A DNA stretch of 64,000 nt from Hyphomicrobiales bacterium 4NK60-0047b (GTDB lineage Bacteria; Pseudomonadota; Alphaproteobacteria; Rhizobiales; HXMU1428-3): positions 1-64,000 of the forward strand of contig BAABWY010000004.1 of assembly GCA_040367435.1 (NCBI GenBank). The letters are read 5' to 3'. The notes beneath the pieces were generated by a model, which was not told the origin of the DNA, ran no database searches, and worked only from the letters and a program-made list of their open reading frames with translations. Below, one piece after another: positions 16,791 through 24,695 of the stretch (the first letter of the stretch is position 1; every line of letters begins with the position of its first letter). The translations under genes were made by a program, and so were the position numbers.

Positions 16791-17963
16791 ATGAATGCAA
16801 TTATTCGAATGCAGGGGTGGTCTCATAGTAAATTTGGTAAGCTGGATGATTTGAGTTTAGAGGGTTTAGTTGAGCAAGTAACAGAGGATGCAATTACAAA
16901 TGCAGGTTTGGATCCGCATCAAATTGATGAAGTATTTGTAAGCCACTATAATCACGGTTTAAGTGAACAAGGTTTTCCTGCTTCATTGCCAATTTCAGCC
17001 GTACCGCAATTGCGAAATAAACCAGCTACACATGTAGAAAATGCCTGTGCTAGTGGTTCTGCGGCAGTGCATCAAGCAGCTAGAAGTATCCAAGCTGGAG
17101 AGGCAAAATCCGTTTTAGTTATTGGTGTTGAAAAGATGACTGATGTATCACATGACACTGTGCGCCACGCGTTAATTGCCGCTAGTCACGTTCCGACGGA
17201 AGGGCAGGGGCAAGCAAGTTTTGCAGGTCTTTTTGCTCAGATGGCACAGGCTTATTTTGAAAAATATGGAGATCATTCAGAAGCACTTGCTCGGATTGCG
17301 GCAAAAAATCATTCATATGGTTCGCAAAACCCATTGGCTCACATGCAACGCGATTTGGGGTTTGATTTTTGTTTTAACACTTCTGAAAAAAACCCTGTTG
17401 TTGCGGCTCCCTTGAAACGCACTGATTGTTCAATGGTCTCGGATGGAGCTGCGGCACTTGTTCTAACTGATGGTTCTTTTTCTGGGGGGCAAATGGCTGA
17501 TATACGTTTGCGTTCAAAATCACATGTGAGTGAAATGCTTCCTCTTCAAGGCCGAGATATAACTAAATTAGAAGGTTGTTCTAGAGCATGGAAACAGGCT
17601 CTCCAAAGAGGGGGGGTAGAGCTTGATGACTTGGATTTTATTGAAACACATGATTGTTTTACCATTGCAGAGTTATTGCAATATGAGGCGATGGGACTTG
17701 CTGAGGAAGGCCGTGGCGCTGATGTTCTTAAGGAGGGTGATTCTTCTTTGGGAGGACGTATGCCAACTAACTTGTCGGGTGGTTTAAAATCAAAAGGACA
17801 TCCAATTGGTGCGACGGGAGTATCAATGCACATAATGGCTGCTCGTCAACTTGCGGGTGATGCATGTGGTGTTTCTTTAGATAATGCGCGGCTCGGTGGT
17901 GTCTTTAATATGGGGGGGGCTGGGGTTGCTAATTATTGCAGTATCCTTGAGCGTTTGTCGTAA
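16791..17963 (+). CDS. Thiolase (acetyl-CoA acetyltransferase / SCP2-type)
   Basis: 390 residues. The nucleophile Cys is in ENACASGSAAVHQAARSI, the catalytic His in IETHDCFTIAELLQYE, and the C-terminal GGLKSKGHPIGATGVS holds the GHP His. The motif set fits the SCP2-like/acetyl-CoA acetyltransferase branch. It cleaves 3-ketoacyl-CoA with CoA, the last beta-oxidation step. It is divergently transcribed from the catabolic operon and shares its operator. Confidence 0.9.
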   Translation: MNAIIRMQGWSHSKFGKLDDLSLEGLVEQVTEDAITNAGLDPHQIDEVFVSHYNHGLSEQGFPASLPISAVPQLRNKPATHVENACASGSAAVHQAARSIQAGEAKSVLVIGVEKMTDVSHDTVRHALIAASHVPTEGQGQASFAGLFAQMAQAYFEKYGDHSEALARIAAKNHSYGSQNPLAHMQRDLGFDFCFNTSEKNPVVAAPLKRTDCSMVSDGAAALVLTDGSFSGGQMADIRLRSKSHVSEMLPLQGRDITKLEGCSRAWKQALQRGGVELDDLDFIETHDCFTIAELLQYEAMGLAEEGRGADVLKEGDSSLGGRMPTNLSGGLKSKGHPIGATGVSMHIMAARQLAGDACGVSLDNARLGGVFNMGGAGVANYCSILERLS

Positions 17964-17978
17964 GTTCTGAGGTGTTTT

Positions 17979-18010
17979 GGAACAGAATTTTGTGATTAAA
18001 ACTCTGTTCC
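17979..18010. terminator. Hairpin between convergent thiolase and livF-like genes
   Basis: GGAACAGA and TCTGTTCC form perfect 8-bp arms around a 16-nt A/T-rich loop, just after the thiolase stop and ahead of the end of the convergent ABC gene. Probable shared terminator. Confidence 0.55.
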
Positions 18011-18087
18011 AATTATCTCATAATCCACTGTTTCAAGAAGTCGATTTATTGAAAATTAAATTGCTCTAATTAGCACCCATTCTGAAG

Positions 18088-18801
18088 CTAAATTGATAGG
18101 TACTTATCAATTATTTCTTGATTGGCGACAAGGGCATCAATGCTGTCCTCAAAAACGGATGTTCCATGATCAATGATTGTTGCTCTGGTTGCAATGTCTA
18201 GGCAAAACCTCATGTTTTGCTCTGCTAACACGATAGTTAGTCCCTGTTTGTTTAGCTGTTTTAATACGTCTCCTATTTGTTGTACGATTAAAGGAGCTAG
18301 TCCTTCACTTGGTTCATCTAATAAAAGTACTGTTGGGTTTCCCATTAATGCTCTAGCTAGTGACAGCATTTGTTGCTCTCCACCTGATAATAAGCCAGCT
18401 CGCCTTGTCTTTAGTGGTATTAATAATGGAAATTTTTTATAAACGACTGCTAATGTCCATTCATCTTGACCTTCCGGTCCCTTTTTTGCTCCAAGTCTTA
18501 AATTATCTTCAACAGTATGGTTTGAAAAAACTTGGCGATCTTCTGGAACATAGCCAACTCCCATTTTGGCTATTTTGTCATGGCGCATGCCGGTTATTTT
18601 TTGTCCGTTAAAATATGAGATTCCTTCTTTGGTTTTTAAAATTCCCATTAAGGTTTTCATTGTTGTGCTTTTACCAACACCGTTGCGGCCAAGGAGAGCC
18701 AAGGTCTCACCTTGTTTTACTGATAAATTCATACCGAATAACACCTGACTTAAACCATATGATGAAGAAAGGTTGTCCGCTTTTATAATAAAGTCATTCA
18801 T
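18088..18801 (-). CDS. livF: Branched-chain amino acid-type ABC transporter ATPase (LivF)
   Basis: 237 residues: Walker A ALLGRNGVGKSTTMKTL, signature LLSGGEQQMLSLARAL, Walker B PTVLLLDEPSEGLAP. The LivF type is shown by the order within the operon and by VGYVPEDRQVFSNHTV. It energises import with LivG. It is the last gene of a five-gene minus-strand operon, and its ATG overlaps the livG TGA stop (ATGA). Given the acyl-CoA context, the substrate may be a carboxylate or aromatic acid rather than an amino acid. Confidence 0.92.
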   Translation of the reverse strand: MNDFIIKADNLSSSYGLSQVLFGMNLSVKQGETLALLGRNGVGKSTTMKTLMGILKTKEGISYFNGQKITGMRHDKIAKMGVGYVPEDRQVFSNHTVEDNLRLGAKKGPEGQDEWTLAVVYKKFPLLIPLKTRRAGLLSGGEQQMLSLARALMGNPTVLLLDEPSEGLAPLIVQQIGDVLKQLNKQGLTIVLAEQNMRFCLDIATRATIIDHGTSVFEDSIDALVANQEIIDKYLSI

Positions 18802-19568
18802 GAAGCAGCTCCCAGAACTGGAGCTTCGTCTAATGAGCTCCCTAAATATGCATCGATAACTTTTTGATTTCCTCTAACTTGTTCGGGAGTACCACTGGCT
18901 ATTACTGTGCCACTAACCAAAACATGGATTTTTTGTGCTGTTGCAAATACTATGTCCATATCGTGCTCGATGAAAATGACGGTGATGCCGAGTTTTTTCC
19001 AAATGCTTTCGATTTGTTCAATCATCTTCCAACGTTCTTGTGGGCCTAGGCCTGCGGTTGGTTCGTCTAACAATAGTACTTTTGGCTCCATGGCTAGCGC
19101 TAAGCCGATGTCTAATAACTTTTGATCTCCGTGAGATAATGAACTTATGAGAGTATTGCTTGCTTTATCGAGTTCTAAAATGCTTAGAATTTCAAGAGCT
19201 TTATCCTCTATGTGACTTCCCCTAAAGGGTTGCCAAATTTTCATTGATTGATGCGTATGTGAATTTAAAGTCGCTATCATTGCTTCTATCACTGTTAAAG
19301 AGGGAAATAAGCTAGCCACTTGAAAAGCTCGAACAATACCTGCGCGAACAATCTGAGATCGGTTTAGTCCAGCTAAATCACTATCATTTAACAATATTTG
19401 CCCTGAGCTAGCTCTTAGTTGTGAGGAGATCAGATTAAATATTGTTGTCTTTCCAGCACCGTTAGGGCCTATGATTGCTGATAGACTTCCTGTTGGAAAT
19501 TCTAAATCCACTTGATTGGTAGCTATGATGCCTCCAAAAGATTTTTTAAGATTTATAAGTTCAAGCAT
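18798..19568 (-). CDS. livG: Branched-chain amino acid-type ABC transporter ATPase (LivG)
   Basis: 256 residues: Walker A AIIGPNGAGKTTIFNLIS, signature-like SSLSHGDQKLLDIGLALA, Walker B PKVLLLDEPTAGLGP, and H-loop FIEHDMDIV. The signature reads LSHGDQ, as is common in LivG. It pairs with LivF as the second nucleotide-binding subunit. Its start overlaps the livM end by 8 bp. Confidence 0.92.
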   Translation of the reverse strand: MLELINLKKSFGGIIATNQVDLEFPTGSLSAIIGPNGAGKTTIFNLISSQLRASSGQILLNDSDLAGLNRSQIVRAGIVRAFQVASLFPSLTVIEAMIATLNSHTHQSMKIWQPFRGSHIEDKALEILSILELDKASNTLISSLSHGDQKLLDIGLALAMEPKVLLLDEPTAGLGPQERWKMIEQIESIWKKLGITVIFIEHDMDIVFATAQKIHVLVSGTVIASGTPEQVRGNQKVIDAYLGSSLDEAPVLGAAS

Positions 19569-20583
19569 CTGAATTCTCCACTTCAGAAGTATCGTTTGGA
19601 GTTTTGATTTTTTTATTGAGTAAATTTTCTAAAACGGGGTCAAGGAAATCTAAGATTCCTTTTTTCAAAACCAATGCGAATAGGAGTATTATTGATCCAA
19701 GGAATAGGCCGAAGTGATTAGTGTAATGGACCACAAGGTCATTTAGTCCGGTTAATAATATTGCGCCGACTAAAGGTCCTAAAAAGTTGTTTACGCCTCC
19801 TAGCATGACCATAAAAATAGCCTCTCCTGATGTTGTCCAGAAAGCAAAGTCTGGGTATGCACCTGAAATAAATAGGGCCAAGATTATTCCGCCAATAGAG
19901 GCAAAAACTGCTGATAAAGTGAAACAAATTAGTTTTGTTAGAAACACATTTACACCGAGGAAAATTGCTCGCCGTTCATTATCACGGATCATACGTAATG
20001 TGTAGCCGAAGTGAGAAGTCACAATGCGGCGTAAAAGGTAAATGCTTAGGATTGCTAGAGATACACAAAAAGCATATTTTGTCCCAGCTTGTGCCAGGTT
20101 GATACCAAAGAAAACTGGTGTGGGAATACCACCTAATAAACCATTGTCGCCTCCGGTTACTTCGACCCAAGATAATAATACGCTGTGAAAAAACATTTGA
20201 AAAGCAAGTGTTAGAAACGCGAAATATATTTCACTTAATCGGACACAGATAGCACCGATTACAGCAGCAATGGTTGCCGTAATTATCAATGTTAAGACAA
20301 TTGCTATGGGAACAGATGTTGTTTCGGATTGCATTAATGCACCGAAACTATATGCACCTGAGGCAAAAAACATTGCATGACCAAATGAGATTAATCCTGT
20401 GTATCCAATCAACAGGTTTAAGGCTGTGGCTAAGACGCCGTAGGCGGCTGCGAAAATCACAAAGTCCATTATTTTTTGACTGCCCGTTAAAGAGGGTAGG
20501 GCCAATAATATTAAAAGAGCTGCGATTGTTATCAGAGCTTCATTTAAGCTTTTTCTTTTACCTTCTTGTTGTGTGATTTTCAT
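19561..20583 (-). CDS. livM: Branched-chain amino acid-type ABC permease (LivM)
   Basis: 340 residues with about 9-10 hydrophobic segments and the LivM signature NLLIGYTGLISFGHAMFF. The permease-ATPase coupling region is near LRMIRDNERRAIFLG. Forms the inner-membrane channel with LivH. The start overlaps the livH stop by 4 bp. Confidence 0.92.
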   Translation of the reverse strand: MKITQQEGKRKSLNEALITIAALLILLALPSLTGSQKIMDFVIFAAAYGVLATALNLLIGYTGLISFGHAMFFASGAYSFGALMQSETTSVPIAIVLTLIITATIAAVIGAICVRLSEIYFAFLTLAFQMFFHSVLLSWVEVTGGDNGLLGGIPTPVFFGINLAQAGTKYAFCVSLAILSIYLLRRIVTSHFGYTLRMIRDNERRAIFLGVNVFLTKLICFTLSAVFASIGGIILALFISGAYPDFAFWTTSGEAIFMVMLGGVNNFLGPLVGAILLTGLNDLVVHYTNHFGLFLGSIILLFALVLKKGILDFLDPVLENLLNKKIKTPNDTSEVENSDA

Positions 20584-21503
20584 GGTCTATCCGCCTTTTT
20601 TTCGCCTAACAGTCCGGTTGGTTTGATGATTAATACGGCCGCCATCAAAAGATAAATTAGCCCGTCTACAAATAGTGGAAAACCGATTGAGCCATAAGAT
20701 CTTGTCAGTCCGATAAGTATTGCGGCAATGAAAGCGCCAGAAACAGAGCCCATTCCCCCAATGACAGTGATTACAAAAGATACAATGAGAACAGAAAAAC
20801 CCATTCCTGGAGTAAGGGCGCGGATGGGGGCTGCTAAACCACCAGCTATTCCAGCTAAAAACAAACCTAGTACGACGACTGATAAATAAATTAAAGGAGT
20901 AGGGATGCCTAAGGATGAAACCATTTCAGGGTTGGTTGCAGTTGCTCGAATGATACGTCCGTATTGTGTTCGCTCGATAAGAAACCATAAAAGAAATGCT
21001 ATAATAGAAGATGTGCAAATAATGAAAATGTAGAAAGGTGGGACAAACCCACCTGCGATAACGAGAGGAGGTAATCTGAATGTTTCAGGCATGCCCATTG
21101 ATAGATATTCGGAACCCCAGATAATCTGAACCAGGTCATCTGCTATGAGTACCACTCCGTAGCAAACTAAGAGTTGTAGGAGGACGTTTTGTCCATAAAC
21201 TCTCCTGACGGCCAGACATTCAAACAAAGCGCCGGCAAGTGCTGCTCCTAATCCAGCTGATATGACAGCTATCGCGTAATTTTGTGTCACTTGATAAGCT
21301 GAATAACCAATATAAGCACCGAGCATGTAGAATGCTCCGTGTGCAAAATTGACAATGCCCAAGACACCAAAAATTAATGTTAAGCCTGAGGCAACCAAAA
21401 AAAATAGCATACCTATAATCAGACCGCTTGTTGTTTGGGTGACCAAACATGATTGATCACTTAAGCAACTTAGAAGTGCTCCTAGTTCCATTTTCCCTCC
21501 CAA
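20580..21503 (-). CDS. livH: Branched-chain amino acid-type ABC permease (LivH)
   Basis: 307 residues, polytopic. The LivH segments GLTLIFGVLGIVNFAHGAFY and YGRIIRATATNPEMVSSLGI are clear, and GGMGSVSGAFIAAILIGL lies in the C-terminal half. Starts 48 bp after the end of the substrate-binding protein gene. Partner of LivM. Confidence 0.92.
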   Translation of the reverse strand: MGGKMELGALLSCLSDQSCLVTQTTSGLIIGMLFFLVASGLTLIFGVLGIVNFAHGAFYMLGAYIGYSAYQVTQNYAIAVISAGLGAALAGALFECLAVRRVYGQNVLLQLLVCYGVVLIADDLVQIIWGSEYLSMGMPETFRLPPLVIAGGFVPPFYIFIICTSSIIAFLLWFLIERTQYGRIIRATATNPEMVSSLGIPTPLIYLSVVVLGLFLAGIAGGLAAPIRALTPGMGFSVLIVSFVITVIGGMGSVSGAFIAAILIGLTRSYGSIGFPLFVDGLIYLLMAAVLIIKPTGLLGEKKADRP

Positions 21504-21551
21504 TTTATTATTATGGAGCTGCGATAACTAGTGTTATCGCAGCCAAGTATT

Positions 21552-22829
21552 TTATAGGTAACCTTTGCGTTTTTTCCATTTTGTCTCGAGTTCAAATATT
21601 TGATCCCAAGCGGTTGTTTGGAAATCCTTCATAAAGGGCTCTTTTTTGGTGGTAATTCCATATCCTACTGCGTAGCCAACCAATGTATTGTCTTCGCTTC
21701 GCATGGTTAGTGTGCCATCAACACCGAACGGGGATTTGATTTTACGACCTTTTATTGATTCAGCTAATTTCAAGGGGTTGTCAGCTGATCCTACATCTTT
21801 AAGAGCTTCTATAATAAAGCTCATAGCAGTAGCATTTTCCCATGACCAATTTGTCGGTAGCACTTTGTTTTTCTCAACATAGCGATCATAGAAATCTGAA
21901 TTCTCAGGTGTGTCCGGGATTTTTTTATTATAGCGACTACCTGAGCGAATACCATCTGGTAGGTTTTCCACTGCTGTTAATACAGGGTAATCCCCAAGAT
22001 TAACGGCAAATGCTTCCATCTGGCCAAACAGCGCATATAAGTTTGACTGATCAACAAAAGAGACCAGATCGCCACCCCATAATGCCGAATACATTGCATC
22101 AGGTTTTAGTTGCAATAGTTTTGTTACAACTTCTGTGAAATCAGGTTGGAATAATTTCGGCCAAACTTGACCTATGACTTCTATGTCTCCATTGAAATGT
22201 TTTGCAAATTCCATAAATTCAGCAGTGGTTGTTCGGCCATATGCATAATCTGGAGAACATGTAGCCCATCGTTTCAATCCTTTTTCACGAGATATTGCGG
22301 CGGCATATGCTCCGCCACCAATGGCATCATGTATTCCCTGACGGGCTGATCTGAATGCTGTTGGTACTCTGAGTTTTGGATCTGCGCTTAATGGCGTAGC
22401 TTCGGAAACAGTATGTAAACACAATACGCCTAATTCCCTGATAGCTTCCTGTACAGCAAAAGACCCGCTTGATGCTTCGGCGTCGATGATGATTTTACAA
22501 CCCTCTCCATTTACCAAATCACGAACAGCCTTTACAGCCTCTTCAGGTTTGGCTCTAGAATCTCGGGTTATTAATTCTAGTGGTCGTCCATTTAAGCCTC
22601 CATTTTTATTGAACTCATCGATCATGAGTTGTGCACCAGCTCTGCTGCTTTCTCCTAAAATTGATACGACACCCGAAAGGATTGTTGGCATACCAATTTT
22701 GATTGTATCTGATTTTTTTGCCTGCAGGATTGCGGGGCTAGCAAGTAGTGTTGCAGCAGATACTGAAGTGGCTAAAAACTGACGTCTATCTAATAGTTTT
22801 GATTTATGTGTCACTTTAATTCCTCCCAA
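21552..22829 (-). CDS. ABC transporter substrate-binding protein (LivK-like), Tat-type signal
   Basis: 425 residues. The N-terminus has twin arginines (LLDRRQFLATSVSAATLLAS) before a hydrophobic stretch, which suggests Tat export, and a likely cleavage near PAILQAKK. The mature part is a type I periplasmic binding protein (IKIGMPTILSGVVSILGESSR, LNGRPLELITRDSRAKPEEA). It is first in the operon and preceded by two TTATTGTC-like operators, so expression is probably tied to the acyl-CoA block. The true ligand is unknown; LivK relatives in catabolic clusters often bind aromatic or short-chain acids. Confidence 0.88.
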   Translation of the reverse strand: MGGIKVTHKSKLLDRRQFLATSVSAATLLASPAILQAKKSDTIKIGMPTILSGVVSILGESSRAGAQLMIDEFNKNGGLNGRPLELITRDSRAKPEEAVKAVRDLVNGEGCKIIIDAEASSGSFAVQEAIRELGVLCLHTVSEATPLSADPKLRVPTAFRSARQGIHDAIGGGAYAAAISREKGLKRWATCSPDYAYGRTTTAEFMEFAKHFNGDIEVIGQVWPKLFQPDFTEVVTKLLQLKPDAMYSALWGGDLVSFVDQSNLYALFGQMEAFAVNLGDYPVLTAVENLPDGIRSGSRYNKKIPDTPENSDFYDRYVEKNKVLPTNWSWENATAMSFIIEALKDVGSADNPLKLAESIKGRKIKSPFGVDGTLTMRSEDNTLVGYAVGYGITTKKEPFMKDFQTTAWDQIFELETKWKKRKGYL

Positions 22830-22854
22830 TTATTGTCCCACTGTCGGATAATAA
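22830..22854. promoter_or_regulatory. Imperfect operator TTATTGTCC-N7-GGATAATAA before liv operon
   Basis: Two 9-bp arms, one mismatch, immediately upstream of the substrate-binding protein start. The half sites match the palindrome at 16677, with wider spacing. It overlaps the leader, so binding would block transcription or translation initiation. Confidence 0.5.
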
Positions 22855-23213
22855 CTGGGAAGCTCTCTTGCGTCAATAGGAGCGGCTGCGTCAAAATAAT
22901 GATTAAAAACAAGTTGTTAATTAAAACTACAAAAAGAAAATATTTTTAAAACTAATTATTGTCCGACAAAAAATATGTTTTTAGTGTTGTTTTTGTGTGA
23001 TTGAGCAGGGGGGAGATTGGGAGTTTAGGGAGATGATGATTGGGTAAGGTTGTGAGAAAAGTCATCGTTATTGCTTCTAAAAATTGCAGATAGTTTTATG
23101 AATACATCACTCACAGGTAATTGAGAAATGTGATGATTTATATAGGACGTGTGCACCTAATTGATCGGCCCCCATTGAGTGGTCCAATTGGAAAGTTAAT
23201 TTAAAGCTGGCAA
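22855..23213. other. Intergenic region between liv operon and ro60 fragment, with second operator copy
   Basis: A second operator-like palindrome lies at 22956-22972 (TTATTGTC-C-GACAAAAA, six of eight arm positions paired), at promoter distance for the minus-strand liv operon. The rest has no convincing gene. The missing N-terminal part of the ro60 gene is not found here; the frame upstream of 23214 meets TAA at 23202. Confidence 0.55.
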
Positions 23214-24023
23214 ATGGTCCGCATGAACTTAAACACATTTCAGCGACAAGGTGCTTTTAGTATTAAAGGAGTAACAAAAGATGTTGCTGAAATTTTAAGA
23301 GATCCGACACGCATCAAAAAAGCACGGGTATTCCCGTATCAATTGATGACGGCCTATCAATCACTTTCTACGGATATTCCTGTAGAAATTAGAGACGCGT
23401 TGCACGATGCAATGGAAATTGCAGTTGCAAACGTACCTAAGATTGAAGGGCAGGTGGTCATTTGTCTGGACGTTTCCGGCTCAATGTTGTCACCTGTAAC
23501 CGGTTATCGTAAAGGAGCGACAACATCAACAAGGTTTGTTCATGTTGCAGCTCTGGTCTCAGCAGCATTCTTACGACGTAATCGTGGTACAACAGTGCTA
23601 CCGTTTGAGTTTAAAGTTTGTAAGACACAGCTTGATGCTCGAGTTACGGTTTTAACCAATGCACAGAGACTAACGGATCTGGCAGGTGGCGGAACAAACT
23701 GTTCTGCACCACTAGAGTGGTTACTTGCCCGAAAACAGGCGCCAGATTTAGTTATCTTTGTTTCAGATAATGAATACTGGGCAGATGCCAATCACTATGG
23801 AAGAGGTACGATGATGATGAAAAATTGGGAAAAGCTTAAAAAGTGGAACCCAAAAGCCAAATTGGTTTGCATCGATATTGCGCCTTATGGAACGACACAA
23901 GTTCCATCTCGCTCAGATGTTTTAAATATTGGCGGTTTTCGGATGCGGTCTTTGATCAGATCGCAGCCTTTGCTGAGGACCGTCTTGGAGCAGACCATTG
24001 GGTTGGTGAAATTGAAGGCATGA
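23214..24023 (+). pseudogene. rsr: N-terminally truncated Ro60 (TROVE/vWA) gene
   Basis: 269 residues. Opens at MVRMNLNTFQRQGAF, which corresponds to the end of the TROVE HEAT-repeat domain, and continues into a full von Willebrand A domain with a MIDAS-type CLDVSGSMLSP and GGGTNCSAPLEWLL, plus VIFVSDNEYW. Ro60 proteins are normally about 500 residues; here the RNA-ring N-terminal half is absent and an in-frame TAA lies at 23202. Ro60 binds Y RNAs and misfolded RNAs and often sits beside rtcB, as it does here. The remaining frame is undamaged, so a stand-alone vWA product is possible, but RNA binding through the HEAT ring would be lost. Confidence 0.8.
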
Positions 24024-24045
24024 AATTGTAATAGAAGAAAATAGT

Positions 24046-24074
24046 GGAAACGGATGAGGTTGTCATCTGCTTCC
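24046..24074 (+). terminator. Hairpin after the ro60 fragment
   Basis: GGAAACGGATGA and TCATCTGCTTCC pair around a 5-nt loop with one internal mismatch, followed by an A-rich stretch (ATCAAAAAAAT). A plausible transcript end for the ro60 gene or start of the RNA cluster; the lack of a T-tract makes this uncertain. Confidence 0.4.
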
Positions 24075-24091
24075 ATCAAAAAAATAACCTT

Positions 24092-24114
24092 GGTGAATGC
24101 AGGTGGAACTACAT
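24092..24114 (+). repeat. Copy 1 of 23-nt repeat in Y-RNA-like cluster
   Basis: Begins GGTGAATGCAGG and ends GGAACTACAT. It is shared with copies at 24197 and 24363. It may be the Ro-binding stem strand of a separate small RNA. Confidence 0.55.
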
Positions 24115-24196
24115 CATTAAGCTATGACAAAGACGTTTCATCAAATCTTGTCACCAGGACATTTGAAAAAAATGAATTGTAATTAAATTGAATTTT

Positions 24197-24219
24197 GACG
24201 AATGCAGAAGGAACTACAT
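24197..24219 (+). repeat. Copy 2 of 23-nt repeat, followed by a weak T-arm-like hairpin
   Basis: Begins GACGAATGCAGAAG and ends GGAACTACAT, then TTTGCACC. The GACGAATG start fits the GNCGAA-type motif described for Ro-binding stems of Y RNAs (from memory, not checked). About 23 nt downstream, GGG-TTCGTCT-CCC at 24244-24256 could be a short T-arm, so copy 2 may head a further tRNA-like RNA. Confidence 0.5.
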
Positions 24220-24362
24220 TTTGCACCTTGGGATGCTTCGAGTGGGTTCGTCTCCCCTCCTTGCAGGCGCTTTCAGGCGGAGATGTTTCATCTCTGAGGC
24301 GGGACTCCCTGTTGTTTCTTCAACTTTTGTCGTCAAAACAAAAACGAAATTTTTAAAATTAG

Positions 24363-24491
24363 GGCGAATGCCTGCAGAACTACATCGTGTCTTAATCGCC
24401 AGGTCGCGGGTTCGAATCCCGCCGCTGCAACCATTTATGGCAGCGTAGCTCAGTGGTAGAGCAGGAACGTTTTGCATCACACTTGTCGCCC
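24363..24491 (+). ncRNA. Y-RNA-like RNA with circularly permuted tRNA-like domain (A)
   Basis: The segment reads, in order: third 23-nt repeat (24363-24385), an anticodon-like region with CTT, variable loop AGGTC, T-arm GCGGG-TTCGAAT-CCCGC (24406-24422), acceptor-type strand CGCTGC (24423-24428), loop AACCATTTATG, the pairing strand GCAGCG (24440-24445), TA, then a D-arm GCTC-AGTGGTA-GAGC (24448-24462). The 3' half of a tRNA therefore precedes its 5' half, with the acceptor helix closed by a loop. This is the architecture reported for tRNA-like domains of bacterial Y RNAs, which occur next to Ro60. Outer bases GGGCGA (24362-24367) and TCGCCC (24486-24491) can pair to close the RNA. It lies between ro60 and rtcB. 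A true permuted tRNA is the less likely alternative. Confidence 0.72.
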
Positions 24492-24507
24492 ACCTTTTTT
24501 GAGGGAT

Positions 24508-24622
24508 GCCAGTAGGATTACAGGGTAGACGCAATTCTTCCAGTTTGGGAAGAATGATTTTGAGGAAACTCAGGATGTGCTGGTTCAAATCCAGCCTGAA
24601 GTAATTCAGTGGCGGAATTAAA
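24508..24622 (+). ncRNA. Second circularly permuted tRNA-Leu/Ser-like RNA (B)
   Basis: In order: GGTAGACGCA (a tRNA-Leu-type D-arm 3' strand, 24524-24533), an 8-bp hairpin ATTCTTCC/GGAAGAAT in the anticodon position (24534-24555), a long variable arm TGAG-GAAA-CTCA with GNRA tetraloop (24561-24572), a T-arm GCTGG-TTCAAAT-CCAGC (24579-24595), acceptor-type helix CTGAA/TTCAG closed by a GTAA tetraloop (24596-24609), then TGGCGGAATT, the D-arm 5' strand of tRNA-Leu. Joining the last and first pieces recreates the TGGCGGAATT-GGTAGACGCA of a class II tRNA, so the domain is permuted at the D-loop. It ends about 70 nt before rtcB. Likely a second Ro-associated or RtcB-associated RNA. Confidence 0.65.
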
Positions 24623-24695
24623 ATATCTTACTAACAACTTGCTCTCATTTAAATGAAGTAAATATCTAACCGACCGATTATGAACGAGATGTAAA

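Noticed and set aside
23091-24200. CRISPR array from repeats near ro60
   Set aside because: Only three copies, spaced 105 and 166 nt apart, inside structured RNA; no cas genes.
24400-24480. A genuine functional permuted tRNA gene
   Set aside because: The anticodon stem does not pair well once the halves are rejoined, and bacterial Y RNAs next to Ro60 explain the order better.
24214-24588. 124-residue minus-strand frame over the RNA cluster, including GGIRTRDL
   Set aside because: This is the familiar false protein produced by reading antisense to T-arm/tRNA sequence; the DNA is better explained as structured RNA.
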